NCBI GenBank assembly: GCA_026874595.1
Contig: CM049320.1
Coordinates: 15,172,488 to 15,236,487 of the forward strand
DNA from: Sipunculus nudus
Taxonomy: Eukaryota; Annelida; Sipuncula; Golfingiida; Sipunculidae
Length of the DNA: 64,000 nucleotides
Direction: 5' to 3'
Under the pieces are notes generated by a model, which saw only the letters and a list, made by a program, of their open reading frames with translations, made no database searches and was not told the DNA's origin. Each line of letters opens with the position of its first letter. Positions within the stretch are counted from its first letter, which is position 1. A program made the translations under genes and the position numbers. Below are positions 23,541-35,999 of this stretch, one piece after another.

Positions 23541-24094
23541 GTGAATTCACATCAGTTCTAGCTCATGCGTCGTGCATTGTGACATCTGTTCCGGTGACGG
23601 TCAAGCGCCCTTCACCTTCGGAGTAACCATGTCCAGTGTGTTCCCTGAGCGTTCGTGAAACGTGTGGTCTTAGCTCTTAGCTGAGTGGTTGTATAGATGG
23701 CGGAGGCATTTATCCATTGTGATTCATATTTCTAGTCCTACGTATGTTTTAGTAAGGATATGTAAAGAGGAGAACGGATTTGGCCAGGGTGTACTGATGT
23801 TCATTTATTATGTTTGTACACACTTTATATGTGTAATATTCTGCCGTAGGAACATATGTTCCGACAAAAGAACAGCTGCCTCTCCAGGGACTAGACGGTG
23901 GTCTACTCAACTTCGTCATTCCTGAAACCTTATAAATAAGTCCCTTATCCAAGTTTTATATTCAAGGGAACAACAAGAAAATAATGATATTTATTGGCTA
24001 GCAAAAGCTTTATTTGATCTATATCACTAGTTTTGCTGAAAGAAATAAAAGCCAAATATTCGGGATGAAAATCACACGAGAAAACATGTAAGGC

Positions 24095-24400
24095 CCAAAA
24101 AAGGCTCTTTTTTCTATTTATTATTTTTCTATTTTTTATTTTTATTATTTTGTATGCTTCGATAAAAATGACAAATGATAAGGGAAAAGCATGATATAAC
24201 AGATTTAGTTTGCTTAAAAAGTAAAAGCACAACATAAAAAAGGAAATTTCATCAAAATTGTATGATTTTATCTTCTTGAAAGAAATGTCCGAGCGGCTGG
24301 AGCTCAAAATGGTAAGTATCTGTTGAAAAACAAAATAAATTTTTTTTTTTATGCGTGGGGTTAAAATTGAAGCGGGCGGTGCCTGGGAAACATACCTTTT
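24095..24400 (+). repeat. Dispersed repeat of about 300 bp, copy 1 of 2 (partner inverted at 48800-49090)
   Basis: Matching blocks include ATTTTGTATG, AGGGAAAAGCATGATA, ATCTTCTTGAAAG and GGGCGGTGCCTG in the same order and spacing. This copy carries an extra stretch (GTCCGAGCGGCTGGAGC) near 24288. No coding capacity; class unknown. Confidence 0.7.
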
Positions 24401-25809
24401 ATTTATTTATCAATTTTTTTGCCTAACTGTATTAACTTGATGATTATTCATTGACATTCACTCAGGGAAGAAAAGTAAAAAAAATAAACCTCTCAAGTGC
24501 TTCAAAAGATAACGCATATATACCTGCCTACCCAACGCAAGATATTGAGCGGGTGATTTCATGAAGACCATTCTACCTACAAAATGTCGGTAAATTGTGT
24601 TGTCAGGTGCACAAGCATGTTCTGAACGACAGGCAGAGAGTTTTATTACAAGTGACAGACACAAACGTATTGGAAGACAGGCATGTTCAGCTATCGTGTA
24701 AACAGAAAAACAAACAAAGTTGAGACAAATGGAAGATGACATAAAAAAAAACTCCCAAAACGAGAATACTTCAGAAACGTATTTATATATAGCATTCATT
24801 ATTCCAACAGAAAAGTTTATATTGCAGTACAGGCCAGGGATCAGCTGCCATAAATCATCCTGGAACAAGAATGGACATAACCTAACGTTACTTGAAGTGA
24901 TACTTTAACATACAGTCTGCTGCCCTACCCAAGTATTTGTGCAAACCCTATAAATGCCTCGTGCACTAGGGGATGCACATAAAAGATATGCAAAACAGAC
25001 AAACAGATAAATGGGATACATAAACTTCGTCTAGTTTCGTTCACTCTTGTAGTAACCCCGGTTTTTTGTACGAACATGTTTTCTAACATCAGCTAATGGC
25101 TAAACTATTTTGCCTTTGAAGTACTGAAACAGTGGTTGTTTTAATCTAACCAAAACCCATTAAGAGTTCAGAGTCTAATTAACCTGTTATTTAGATAATT
25201 CATTCCCTGTCTGCTTGTTTTTGACAGATGACAAAAGTAATTACTCGTAGGTCCTCCGTATTAATCAGGAACTGTATCTCCCTTCATCTACTTGGTTGAC
25301 AAGAACTGACTCTGTTTATTTTGAGGATCAAATTCGCAATGTTCGCTCTTTTTCTTGTGACTGCAGTATCCATGCATGTCGAGTAATTCACACAACCCAT
25401 TTTGCGTTGGATTTGCTGTAATAATGTGTTATCTATCAACGGAACCCTAAAAGACAATCCATCAATTAAATCCACCGAGACATGGAACCTCTGCCACTAC
25501 TCCTTATCTAAAGCGTACACTGGTCTTTTAATTATTACAAAACCTCATGCGTTATACTATCTGCAAATGCTGACAGTAATTACTTACCATTTTTTCAAAG
25601 AATATCTTATTATGGGTAATTATGGTACGAACACTGTAGGCCAAGGGAATCCTGACTAGCCAAGTTGCTTTCGCCTTCGATTGACTGATCTACATTTTCC
25701 CATATAAACAAGACAAAAAATTATAATAATGATAATTATGATCATAAATATTATTATATTTATATTATTATAATCACAATTTTTATTTCTCTTAATGATG
25801 ATGATGATG

Positions 25810-25810
<1 letters not shown>

Positions 25811-25891
<81 letters not shown>

Positions 25892-25910
25892 TAATAATAA
25901 TAAATAATAT

Positions 25911-25942
<32 letters not shown>

Positions 25943-25982
25943 AAAAAATAATAAAATAGTTATAATAATAATAATAATAATA

Positions 25983-26074
<92 letters not shown>

Positions 26075-26075
26075 C
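25811..26075. repeat. Compound (TAA)n then (TTA)n trinucleotide array
   Basis: About 170 bases of TAA/AAT-type repeats switch near 25981 to about 95 bases of TTA/ATT-type repeats. The second block is the complement of the first, so the array can fold into a long hairpin. A (GA)n stretch follows at about 26120-26165. The polyisoleucine, polyasparagine and polyleucine frames here are artefacts of the repeat. Confidence 0.95.
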
Positions 26076-26165
26076 ATTATAATCTTTTTCACGGACGGAG
26101 AGAGACAGACTGACAGAAGGAGAAGAAAAAGAAGACAGAGAGAGAGAGAGAGGGAGAGAGAGAAC

Positions 26166-27640
26166 GAAAAAAAGAAAGAACGAAAAAAGGACAGGAAGAG
26201 CGGAAGGGATATAGATAAACGCCAAGAGAAATCATATGATAATTAAGTTCGAATGAAATCCATATAGGTGTTTCGTATTAGAAAAAGCATTCTTAGTAGG
26301 GTCTTTTTTTTAATTATGGTTGCACATACTTTGGAAGTACGTTCGATTTACGAATCACGTCGGAGCCTCTGTCTGGGGTTTAGTCAATGACATTGTAATT
26401 GCCGCTAAACATCCATACCGTGGGGTTGCCAAATAGCGACACTAAAATCTTCCCGACTTAGTCATTCTATAATATCCTGCATTGCATAGAATTATTTTGC
26501 AATTACAAAGTACCGAGTGTTTTTTTAACAAACTCGTTAAGAATCCCAACAGAAGTGGCAAATAAATGACATAGTACACCATGTAGTAAACCTGATTACA
26601 TCATATATGTGTTTGAAACGATGTGGTAATGTGATAATTTAAATCAGCCTCCATAACCTTACTTACCCTTAAATGAAGGCAAATAATGAGTTATTGGATG
26701 ACAGACTTGCCATTAAATTATTGCAGATGGTCGATTTTGTGGGATCTTATAATATGATATATCCTCTAAATAAATACAAATGTGATATGAGAAATATATT
26801 CCAGAAATGTCAAAAGGTTCATGGCTTGCGCTTGATTAAAGTTTCGTTTCCTTGTGGATGGACACAAGCGTTTGGTTTCAGAGGATCATAATGGAGGAAT
26901 ACCATCTGCGCATGCGCAGCTGCTCACAGTGTTAATGACCTGACTACGGTGTCAGATGTCTTCCTTCTAAGAGGGCATTCAACCAAAGGTGTTAAGGAGA
27001 TGAATTCTATTGTCAAAATGAAGAGTTAATGTATAGCGTTCTGAAAAATACTGATGGAATAGATGTTATTTGTTGCGAGAATTGTTTCGCAAGAAATAAT
27101 GAAAAGTTCGTGTAGTGTTTCAGCGGGCTATATGAAGATATACTTATGGATTTATCTATTCAAGGAGTAAGGTGGGATGTCTTGTTTGTTTGAAATACTT
27201 CTTATATAGTATTTTTGAAAAATTCCCTGACGTGATGGGCGACAAAGTAACAAAAAAAAAGGAAAATATACATGAGAACATTTTCTTATAGCCACCCTGA
27301 TATTGAAAAAACACAAGAGTTAAAAAAGTAACACATGCCTGCATTTTAAGCAATTTGAAGAACTGATGCGACAACATTTATATTATTAGTTGAAATAAAA
27401 GGTATATCAGTTTTTTTATTATTTCTTTTCGGTTCACGCATAGCCACAACATATTCAAATGTCTGTTTTATACAAAACATTCATTGTTTTTTAATCTGCA
27501 GAATATAATATATAATAATGTTGGGAATTAGAAAAGCATATGATTGCTCCTTTAACCATCAGCTTCAAATATGTTATATATACACACATTTGTGAATGTT
27601 TATGTAAAAATTTAAAACAAACCCTATGCGTGATGTTATA
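26166..27640. other. Non-coding stretch, nothing recognised
   Basis: AT-rich with only short frames. No repeat partner was noted in the window. Confidence 0.4.
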
Positions 27641-27644
27641 TATC

Positions 27645-27654
27645 TATCTATATA

Positions 27655-27698
<44 letters not shown>
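27645..27698. repeat. (AT)n microsatellite, interrupted
   Basis: AT dinucleotides broken by one TACATA. A poly(C) run lies at about 27917-27932. Confidence 0.9.
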
Positions 27699-28519
27699 AA
27701 CTTTTATTACCTGTGTGAAACATTTAAAATATACCACAATTAAGTATAATAATTTAATAAATAGGTATTTTTTTCCAGTATATGTTAATTCTAAACCAGT
27801 TTGATATAATAATTCATAGTTAAATCAGAAACAGAACCGAGGTCTTTAATTCTAATTATTAACATATTTCATTTCAAATATATAAATATTATTCCATAAA
27901 TATATTTTATATTTTACCCCCCCCCCCCCCCTTTGCTTGAAAGTGGTCTAAATAAATCTCCCTCCCCCCATGATTAACGTTCCTGCAGATGTATTACAAA
28001 TAGCTTGAGGAAGTCACGCTCTTGCACAGCATATTTCACTGACCTCCGTTCACAAGAAGTCTATACAGACCCAGAACCTCTAATAGGTAATAGTCCTTTT
28101 GTCAAAAATACTGAATTGTAATCTAAACAGGCCACCGGTCCACGCAAGGTAACTTCTTCCGTGTTATTCCTGAGGCCAAGACCAACCACATATCCTCGGA
28201 GGCTACAACATGTAGTGCTAATTTCCCCAATCATGTATTGCCCGGTGTAAAGGGTCCAGCCTACTCCCGTATCAGGCTATACCCCGGTAATTTGAAATCG
28301 ATTTAATATTAACTCGATGGGTTGCCTTAACCAGATGTCAGGTTCCTCCCTTAAAACGCTAATTCCGATATCTGACGTCTATCAACTAATGATAACCCCT
28401 GAAACCTTTAATAGTAAGCAAGAAATATCAGATCTTACCGCAGACAAGTTGTACATTTGGTTAAAATCAACGTATTCATAACATGTGAGGCCAGCCAAAT
28501 TAATTCAAACAAGGACATT

Positions 28520-28941
28520 TGTTACATGTATCTGTTTATTATGCGCCTTGCGTTCGATTCGTGTAAACAGTTAGGCTCAAGCCCTGGGCGTTGCTATGGG
28601 AACCCAGGCTTGTAGAGACAGCGCTCGTTGTAGTCTAGAATTTTCAGGTCTGTTCAAGCGTAGTTATTGTAGTTTAGAGGGTTCCAGAATGGAAGGTTTT
28701 GGGCTTCGGGTGAAAAAAACTATAAACCAGGGCTGTGTTTAGAGCCGGCAGAGAGAAAAATACCAGCGGACACGGAAGAGTGTGACTCTCTCGTCAGTTT
28801 TGGGACCTTTTCGATAATTGCAGAACTTACACATATTCTATGGACTTTTTTACAGACTTTCGGAATCTAATTCTTTTTTATCCCTGTGAATTATTAAGCT
28901 CGTCACGACTACGTGATTTGTTGTTTTTAGGTTCCGTAACA
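28520..28941 (+). repeat. Solo LTR, gypsy-related (422 bp, internally deleted)
   Basis: It starts TGTTACATGTATCTG and ends GGTTCCGTAACA, sharing the termini of the LTR at 36000-36786. Inside, ACTATAAACCAGGGCTGTG and AATACCAGCGGACAC align with the LTR at 34627. The U3 and promoter part is present, but much of the 3' half (the part around AATAAATTATAG in the longer LTRs) is absent. No clear target duplication was found. Confidence 0.8.
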
Positions 28942-29468
28942 TAAACAGTCAAACAAGGCGGCATATCAGACAAACCAGACGCGGACACCCAACATTAAAC
29001 ATCGGCATGTATTTTGTTGACCAACAGCTGGTTGATAAATAATCTCATACATCCGTCACAGAGGGTTGATATATAGAACTTATCTTATTAGGAATTTCTT
29101 ATAGTTCATTTATGTTCAGAGAGTAAGCCAGAAATAAAAAAAATAGCTGGCCGTAATGTTCACATTCCTTCGTCCTCGCTAATGAAACTTAAATGGAAGT
29201 GTGAAAGCTAGTCTAATTATCTACATAAAGTGTAATAGAAGTCTAAAAATTTTAATGATATTCATACTATCAAATCAAGGTAATTAAGAGACAGTTATAT
29301 CACAGAGAAAATTCAATGTTTATAAATCAGGGAAAAAACAAGATACAATAATGACGTCAACACATAGCTATAAGTTTACCGAATAACCAGTAAATTTAGA
29401 ATTAAAAATACTTTGGTCAATCTAAGTCAAGAAAAGTAAGTGCATAAGTGTTAAGGTTTTAATTATTC

Positions 29469-29480
<12 letters not shown>
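28942..29480. other. Non-coding stretch, nothing recognised
   Basis: AT-rich sequence without a supported feature. Confidence 0.4.
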
Positions 29481-29515
<35 letters not shown>

Positions 29516-29590
29516 CTATTAGTATTATTATAATTGTTATTATTATTTTGATCATCATCATGACATCATCATCATCATCTTATTATTATT
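29481..29590. repeat. Compound (AAT)n/(ATT)n/(ATC)n array
   Basis: AAT repeats are followed by ATT repeats and then ATC repeats, with the same polarity switch seen at 25811-26075. Confidence 0.9.
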
Positions 29591-29624
29591 GTAATTAAGT
29601 ATTTTTTCATTTCCATCTGATTGT

Positions 29625-29800
29625 CGAAATGTCATTTTTCAGAGGTAAGACAAAAAGTGACGTTCTTCTGTTGGGAAAAAATAATAATTAATAAATTCAC
29701 GGTTGCTTTACCTGTATTAATGCAGCAGTTATTAATAACGAGGCTGATTTTTTATTCGGAAAGTTTGCTTCTCCTTTTGTGGACTCGGCTTGAAACGACC
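29625..29800 (+). repeat. Dispersed repeat, copy 1 of 2 (partner 55390-55545, same strand)
   Basis: AAGACAAAAAGTGACGTTCTTCTGTTGGG, GCAGCAGTTATTA and ACGAGGCT all recur in order at 55.4 kb. The family is unknown. Confidence 0.7.
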
Positions 29801-32800
29801 TGACTGTCATGTTGTGCCCTGGTCGTTAGAGTGTTAGATGGGGGGGGGGGGGTAGGTCCTACGGAGTGAACCCTAACTAGGGTCTCAAATAAAAAAGGGC
29901 GGAATATGGCAAGAACCTCAGCGATTTGCCCTCCGCGACAGGTTATATGATTTCTTGTTTTTCGTAAGCCTCGTGTATTTTAAATCACAATTAAGGGGCC
30001 TTTTTCAATAAGTTTATTTGAGTTCGGTAGGTGACTTAAGCCCAGAGTCATTTGTATGTTACTATGGTTACAATTATGACGTCACAATTGTTACAATGGT
30101 ATTTTGGCCTGCTACTGGGTTTATTCCAGTAAAAGTTTATTGCAACAGCAAGGCTTAATAATAACATAAAATTCTCACCTAGGGCAATTAGAATCTAACT
30201 CATGTGAGTACAGTGGCATTTTTGCGATCGTCAACGGAGGTCACTCCGCTACCAGTGTAAGTAAGGACCGGTCAACATCTCCAAGTCCATTGGCCAAGGC
30301 CTTGTATAACCCCCTTCTCAAAAGGTTTAATATCGTTCTAGAACGGCTTATATACGCCTTATATATATTGATGTCACTGCAGGCGCTTGCCGTCTCCTAA
30401 CCAATCATCTAAAAGAACTATGCGGTTTGTCTTTAACTGTATGAATACTTAAACGGACACGCCTCCAAAGATCAAACCCTGAGAAAATAGGCAGGTGCGT
30501 TGCTTTTGATGTCTACGATAAACAATGTCTAAACATGAATCGCTTCATACGAAATCAAAATGTACTGTAATTAACATCAAATGAGACACCTCTGATTTCT
30601 AAACAAAGTTCTCACGCTTACATCTCAACCTAATACTCAATAATAATGTATAATACATAAAAAAATCATCTGGTTATACATTTTTCTTAAATAGGCAATA
30701 ATATAACTAATTTCCAGTACTCTGGTCACCAAGTGATGACGGCCGTTTGCTGTTAAATGAAATCGAAATAAAAAAAAAACAATTAATCGAGGAGGTTATT
30801 TTTTTTCTATTTCCTTTCTTTTTCAATGGACCTTTTAGAACGACAGGAATGTTCTTCACAGCGGGAGAGGAAAGTATATATACAATTATTTATTTTACAT
30901 AGATTAATAAACTAGTTATCATAACTAATGAAGTCCCCATGCCTCCAATGTTAGCATTCCGTCCTCGTGTTCTTCCGTAATCTATTGATAACGTGAGCAA
31001 CATCCATACAAAATTTCGTTATGTGTAAAAATATTTACATATGACATATTTTATTGATTTTTTAAATTTTTTTTTTTATATTTTCATTTGATATTTTAGC
31101 TCTTGACACAGGGGTACCTTATTTTCTGGCAAATTATCTGGAAAATAGCGGTTTGAAAGGAAAAGGAAATCACAGAGTAAGCTGTCATAAATGGCTCGTA
31201 TATCTAAATAAAGATAAAATTAATAAAAAAAAAGATGAATAATCTTTTCACTTTATTCGAACATATATATTGATGTTTCTGTAATAAACTGAGGTTAACA
31301 TGAATAGTGAGATAATGCTAACAATACATATACTGTAGTTGGCTTTTATTTTCAAATTTGTGATATTCACGAAATAAGAATTATCTAAAAAATAAAACAT
31401 TCGTAATTAAGAGGTCCCTTTGTCGAAGGCAAAGTTAAAAAAAAGGTTTAAATTATGATCGTGTATGTTTAAATATTAATATTTAAAAATAATATCAGAT
31501 CTCTACAATATGATCTGATAATAATGAACGATATTTTGTTAATAAAAACCTGTGCACATAATATTTGATATTATAAATTAACAAAGTAATGGTTATTCAC
31601 TGTGAATAAGTCTTTTATATTGTGACATCCCATAAATAAAACCTTCGTGAAAAAAACTGAAAAAGTGAAAATCACGAAAATTTAACCCCGCGAATATGAA
31701 GCCAGTCACAGTACATCCTTCACGTAAAGTCTGGCGGGATGCACAGCTTTATTAAAAATTAAATAAAATTCTTTATAAGCTTTATACTCTGATGGGTTTA
31801 TATTCCAACAAAACAATGATAAGGAGCATTTGGCAGAAATGACCTTGATAAAATGATGTAAATATGAAAACTTGATATATTGCTTTTAGCTGAGAGCCAG
31901 CTGCTACTGGGAGCGCCCCCATGTGGCGTTTCTAAGAGTTTCTTCAGCAACAGCCACTGCATGGTTTTCAGATTGGAAAGCTGATGTATGCATAGCCGTA
32001 GCTGGTAAAATGAGATAACTGTCAGCAAAATAACCCCGGGATATTTTTTAAACATTTTCCATTCAACAGCATCTCCCCCTTAAAGATGTCGACCTTTCAA
32101 TTTTAATAAGAATTATGTTCCTTTTCATAATTTGTATGGTTCTTGTGAATGGAATTAAGCAGGCCTGACCGGTCTCGTATAATTTGATAATTGACAGGCG
32201 ATACTTCGGCTAGAATTTAAGCAGTTAAATTCAAATTCAATTGTAGATCTGCTCTGATTTGAATTGGTAAATCTCTAATGTTCCAGTCGGAAATAATGGA
32301 ACATTTTGTCAAGTGAAGACTTCCTAACAACACGAGGATAACTGATTAAAATGTTAGGAAGTTTATCGAAAGATAAATTTCAATTTAACCCGTAAACACC
32401 AATTAAATAGTAAGAGGCATAAGGTAATTACACCATTACGTCTAATTCCTGCATACCCTGCATCCTACATCATGACAACGTGTATCCCTTATTGTGTCAT
32501 CTTTATCCTATGTCGTATCATCCTGCATCCTACATTTTATCATCCTATTTTCCTTACCATATCAATCTAATCCTATATCCTTTTATTCTGCGTCCTATAT
32601 CTTGTGAGATATATGGTAAAAGTTTTGAAAATAAGTTTTGTCCATCTTTTGTTTTACAAAAGACCAACTATAATATCAAGTTTTATATTTCTAAACTGTT
32701 TTTGACCTGTTAACGGACGGACGGACGGACGGACAGACAGAGGATCGGACGGACGGACAAAGATTTGATTGCCTAAGCTCAGATGACCTATGGTAAGCTG

Positions 32801-33540
32801 ATTTTGCACTCTAGAGGACAAAAGAAAGTCTTTCCGAACATTTTAACCTAGAAATTAATGTAGAAATAAACTTCCCATATCGGGAAAGCACCAAGTTGTG
32901 TCTGGTTTATCTTCATGTAAAGTGGTACATTTGGTGACTCGACAATTAGGGAAAATTCATTTCTGGGAATATGTAAACGTCGTAAATATCTAATAAGAAT
33001 AAAATCAATTTAGATCGAGGTTGTGGTTTTATTTTCAGATTCTGTTAAAGGAGTGTTTGTGAATGTTATTTGCTCTGGGCTAATTTGAATTTGATTATGA
33101 GAAACAGATTGGGATAGAGACCGAACCTGAATTAAAGTCAGTTTACCAAATAAAAAAGATAAAGGGAATTATTTCAGTAAGGCATCCTCTTGGTAAGTTT
33201 TATTGATTTTATTATTGTAACGTAAAGTAAGTTAAATCTTAACTACACCAAAGTGATTCTACTTGTTTTTGACAGAAAATCAATAGGATTATATTAGTTT
33301 AGTGTTTCGTGTCGGATCTAAGAATATTTCCTTTTACGTTAATCTAATCTTCATTGAGAACAAGTTTATAATTTCATAACTGGGAAAATAAGTATAAATA
33401 TCATTTGGGTATGTTGAAAAGAACGGCCAATTTTCCTGATTCTGAATGTATTTCGCCGGTTAGGTGGTGACGTGAAATGACGCGCGAGGGTTTTCTTTGG
33501 ACTAGTCTGGTGTAAATTGATGGAGCAGGCCGTGTCCGTC
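29801..33540. other. Mostly non-coding stretch with an ACGG repeat
   Basis: A poly(G) run lies at about 29838-29852. A tetranucleotide (ACGG)n stretch at 32712-32758 is followed by CTAAGCTCAGATGACCTATGG-like text. Such ACGG tracts are known from bivalve pearl-type and Helitron-like repeats, but the element ends were not defined here. No supported gene. Confidence 0.4.
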
Positions 33541-33997
33541 TAAGAGGTTTACCAAGAAGAAGATGAAAAAAGAATATTAAACCTTACCAGCATTATCATT
33601 CTTTGGCAGCTCGGTTTACTGTCACCAGATAACACCGGAGAGAATTTCTTTCCATGGAGAAAGGTTTGATGCCGAAGAGTTAATTCGATCGCTACAGACA
33701 GAAAAGAACTCAGTAGTTTATCTAGGTCGACCACATGTTTTCGGGGCGGATCCGGAAATATTGACAAAGTGGGTATATGTGTGGCCAATCTCGGTCATGT
33801 GAATGATCAAGAAAAATGATCGTCGACCGCCATGTGGGGATATTAAATCATTTATCTGTAGAATAAACAGTAAGTGAATGTTTATTTGAGAAAAACGTTC
33901 TTCACACTGATATGTACACGGAAAGCTATCTTGTCTGTAAATTGCAAAAATTGTAAGAAAAAAAAACAATTCAATGTATCTTTTTCACTACGACATT

Positions 33998-34147
33998 TCA
34001 CAGTCCGGTAACTTTTCACGTTCCCGCGTTCATGTTGATTATCCGGCGGAGGCGCAGGATGACGTGATGACCTGCTGCAGCAACCAGACATGTCAGGGGA
34101 TGATATATGTGCTAATCCATCCTTTTCAGCTGCGGCGACAGGTGTAA
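33998..34147 (+). pseudogene. Coding-like unit, copy 1 (partner inverted at 48240-48390)
   Basis: The plus frame ending at the TAA at 34145-34147 reads DYPAEAQDDVMTCCSNQTC and on to QLRRQV. The minus strand at 48.2-48.4 kb encodes DYPTEALDDVMTCCSNKTC, then QLRRH. Cysteine positions and the acidic and basic ends are kept while the DNA differs by roughly a quarter, so both may derive from one exon. The opposite frames also keep similarity (CCSRSSRHPAPP), so the true frame is not certain. The family is not recognised. Confidence 0.35.
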
Positions 34148-34538
34148 CCAATGAGTTATTGATTACAGAAAAACAAGAAAAAAAAAACGTTGTATACCTT
34201 GATCCGTGATCATCTCATCTAGGACTTGATAAGACTAAAAAGGTCGTGACTGCTCAATGAATGAAAAACATTGGGCCATTTGAGAAAATTCAGACATTTA
34301 ACCCAAATAGATATTTTCTATTTTAATCTTAAATTTAGACTTTGTTCCTTCAGATTGAAATTTATATTGTATTTTTTTTTTCATGAATGAGGTGTGTTAT
34401 TTTCTGACGCTTTTGCTGTGTAGTGAAAACTTCGGAAAATGTAAAGTTGTTACTATGAATTTGAATAGTTGTAAAATTAATATTTTTTTTTTCACTTCGC
34501 AGACTGAACATATTTTATTGCCCATAATTAAATAATTG

Positions 34539-34539
<1 letters not shown>

Positions 34540-34597
<58 letters not shown>
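34540..34597. repeat. (AT)n microsatellite
   Basis: Uninterrupted AT dinucleotides 29 bp before a gypsy-related LTR. Confidence 0.95.
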
Positions 34598-34598
<1 letters not shown>

Positions 34599-34626
34599 CA
34601 GGTGTCTGTATTGTTGTGCGCAGGAG

Positions 34627-35316
34627 TGTTACAAGTGTTTTGATTCGTGTAGCGCAGGCATAGGTTGTTGCTATTGGAACCTCTCTTGTTGGGCGCTGGC
34701 CCGCGTGTGGGGTCAGAATCGAAGAGACACAGCGTTCCTTTTTGTTCTATATGTTTCAGGTCTGTTCATGTGCGGGTGTATTGTTCTTTTGGAATTTTCC
34801 ATTTCTAGATTTTTCCGATGAGGAGCTATAAATTAGGGGCTGTGATTAGAGGCGGCAGAAAGTAAAATACCAGCGAGCACATAAAGTGTTACTTTCTCAT
34901 CAGTTTTGTGACCCTATTCCGATAATTGCAGTGGTGTCAGATATTCAACGGATATTATACAGATTTTATACGGACTGTCTCCAGTTTTCCTTTATTTACG
35001 TGGATTATGTATGTTACAGGACTTTTGTTGAGCTGTGACAGTGGTTATATCTAGAAATCAAAGCCTAGGATCCGGACACTCTGGTACTGTACATTTTTAT
35101 TGTTATACTGTGTAATTGTATTGATTTAGTGTATTTTAATGTTAGGATTGCTCTAGGATCAAATTATAATGATTTGTTAACAAAAAGTAACTGACTTCTT
35201 TATTCATTCCCCTAGACATTTCACGCTGCCTAGAGTTCCAGAATCTGATTTTTTTATCTCTGTAACAAAATTTGTGCTGATGACGATTACGTGATCTGTT
35301 GCTATTAGGCGCCATG

Positions 35317-35319
<3 letters not shown>
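34627..35319 (+). repeat. Diverged gypsy-related solo LTR
   Basis: It starts TGTTACAAGTGTTTTGATTCG, carries a TATA-like GCTATAAATTAGGGGC, and shares the 3' block (CTTCTTTATTCATTCCCC, GACATTTCACGCTGCCTAG) with the LTRs at 5102-5874 and 36000-36786. The expected GGTTCCGTAACA end is replaced by GGCGCCATGATA running into an AT array. (AT)n arrays flank it on both sides (34540-34597, 35321-35378). Confidence 0.85.

Positions 35320-35320
<1 letters not shown>

Positions 35321-35378
<58 letters not shown>
35321..35378. repeat. (TA)n microsatellite
   Basis: Uninterrupted TA dinucleotides at the right end of the LTR. Confidence 0.95.
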
Positions 35379-35380
<2 letters not shown>

Positions 35381-35602
35381 TATCATATCATTTCATGTCA
35401 TAGGCCTCATTTTATGCTGACCGGTGAATGTTTATTATCATTGTGGGAAGTTACAAAATTCACCTTTAAAATTAATACATGATTAGTGGTCATGCAACAG
35501 AACACAAAACTATGCTTCTAAATTTCAAGGAGTTCTCAATTGTAACCAATGTTTCTTTTTTTTATTATTATGTTTCCGAGTCTTCTGAAATACCTGTGTA
35601 CA

Positions 35603-35930
35603 CTCTATATCCCCTTGTGTTAAAAATAACACAAACTTGTGTTCCTCAAACACAAGTGCTTGTGTCTTATATGAACAACGTCAATTGTTGTTAAAACATC
35701 ACAAGAAATTGTGTCAAACCCAGTTCGACACAAGATTGGGTTAAATAAAATACAAGTCTCTTGTTTTAAATGTAACATATTATTGTGTTAAATTAACCTG
35801 TGTTATAAGTAACACAATCTTGTGTTAAATTAACACAATATACTTTTGTTAAACGTAACACATCCTTGTGTTATATTTAACACAAGTAACTTGTGTTGTT
35901 TTGACAAAAGGTTTACTTTAATGTAGGACA
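35603..35930 (+). repeat. Cluster of TTGTGTTA / TAACACAA palindromes, left member
   Basis: About a dozen TTGTGTT or AACACAA motifs in both orientations lie in some 330 bp, often as facing pairs. The cluster opens with TACACTCTATATCCCC and then TTGTGTTA. This is repeated in reverse complement, with two mismatches, at the right end of the cluster at 38628-38780 (TACACTGTAAATCCCC). They look like inverted ends of one element or two copies of a palindromic MITE. The flanking TA fits a TA target duplication. Confidence 0.7.
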
Positions 35931-35999
35931 CAATTGGTATCTACCATATATAACCATATACCATGTGCATCAGCATCATACATCAGAAAATAAAACATG

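Noticed and set aside
23672-23745. tRNA-like A box TAGCTGAGTGGTTG
   Set aside because: No acceptable B box follows at tRNA spacing.
25760-26225. Long frames of isoleucine, leucine or asparagine
   Set aside because: They are translations of the AAT/ATT trinucleotide array and adjoining GA repeat.
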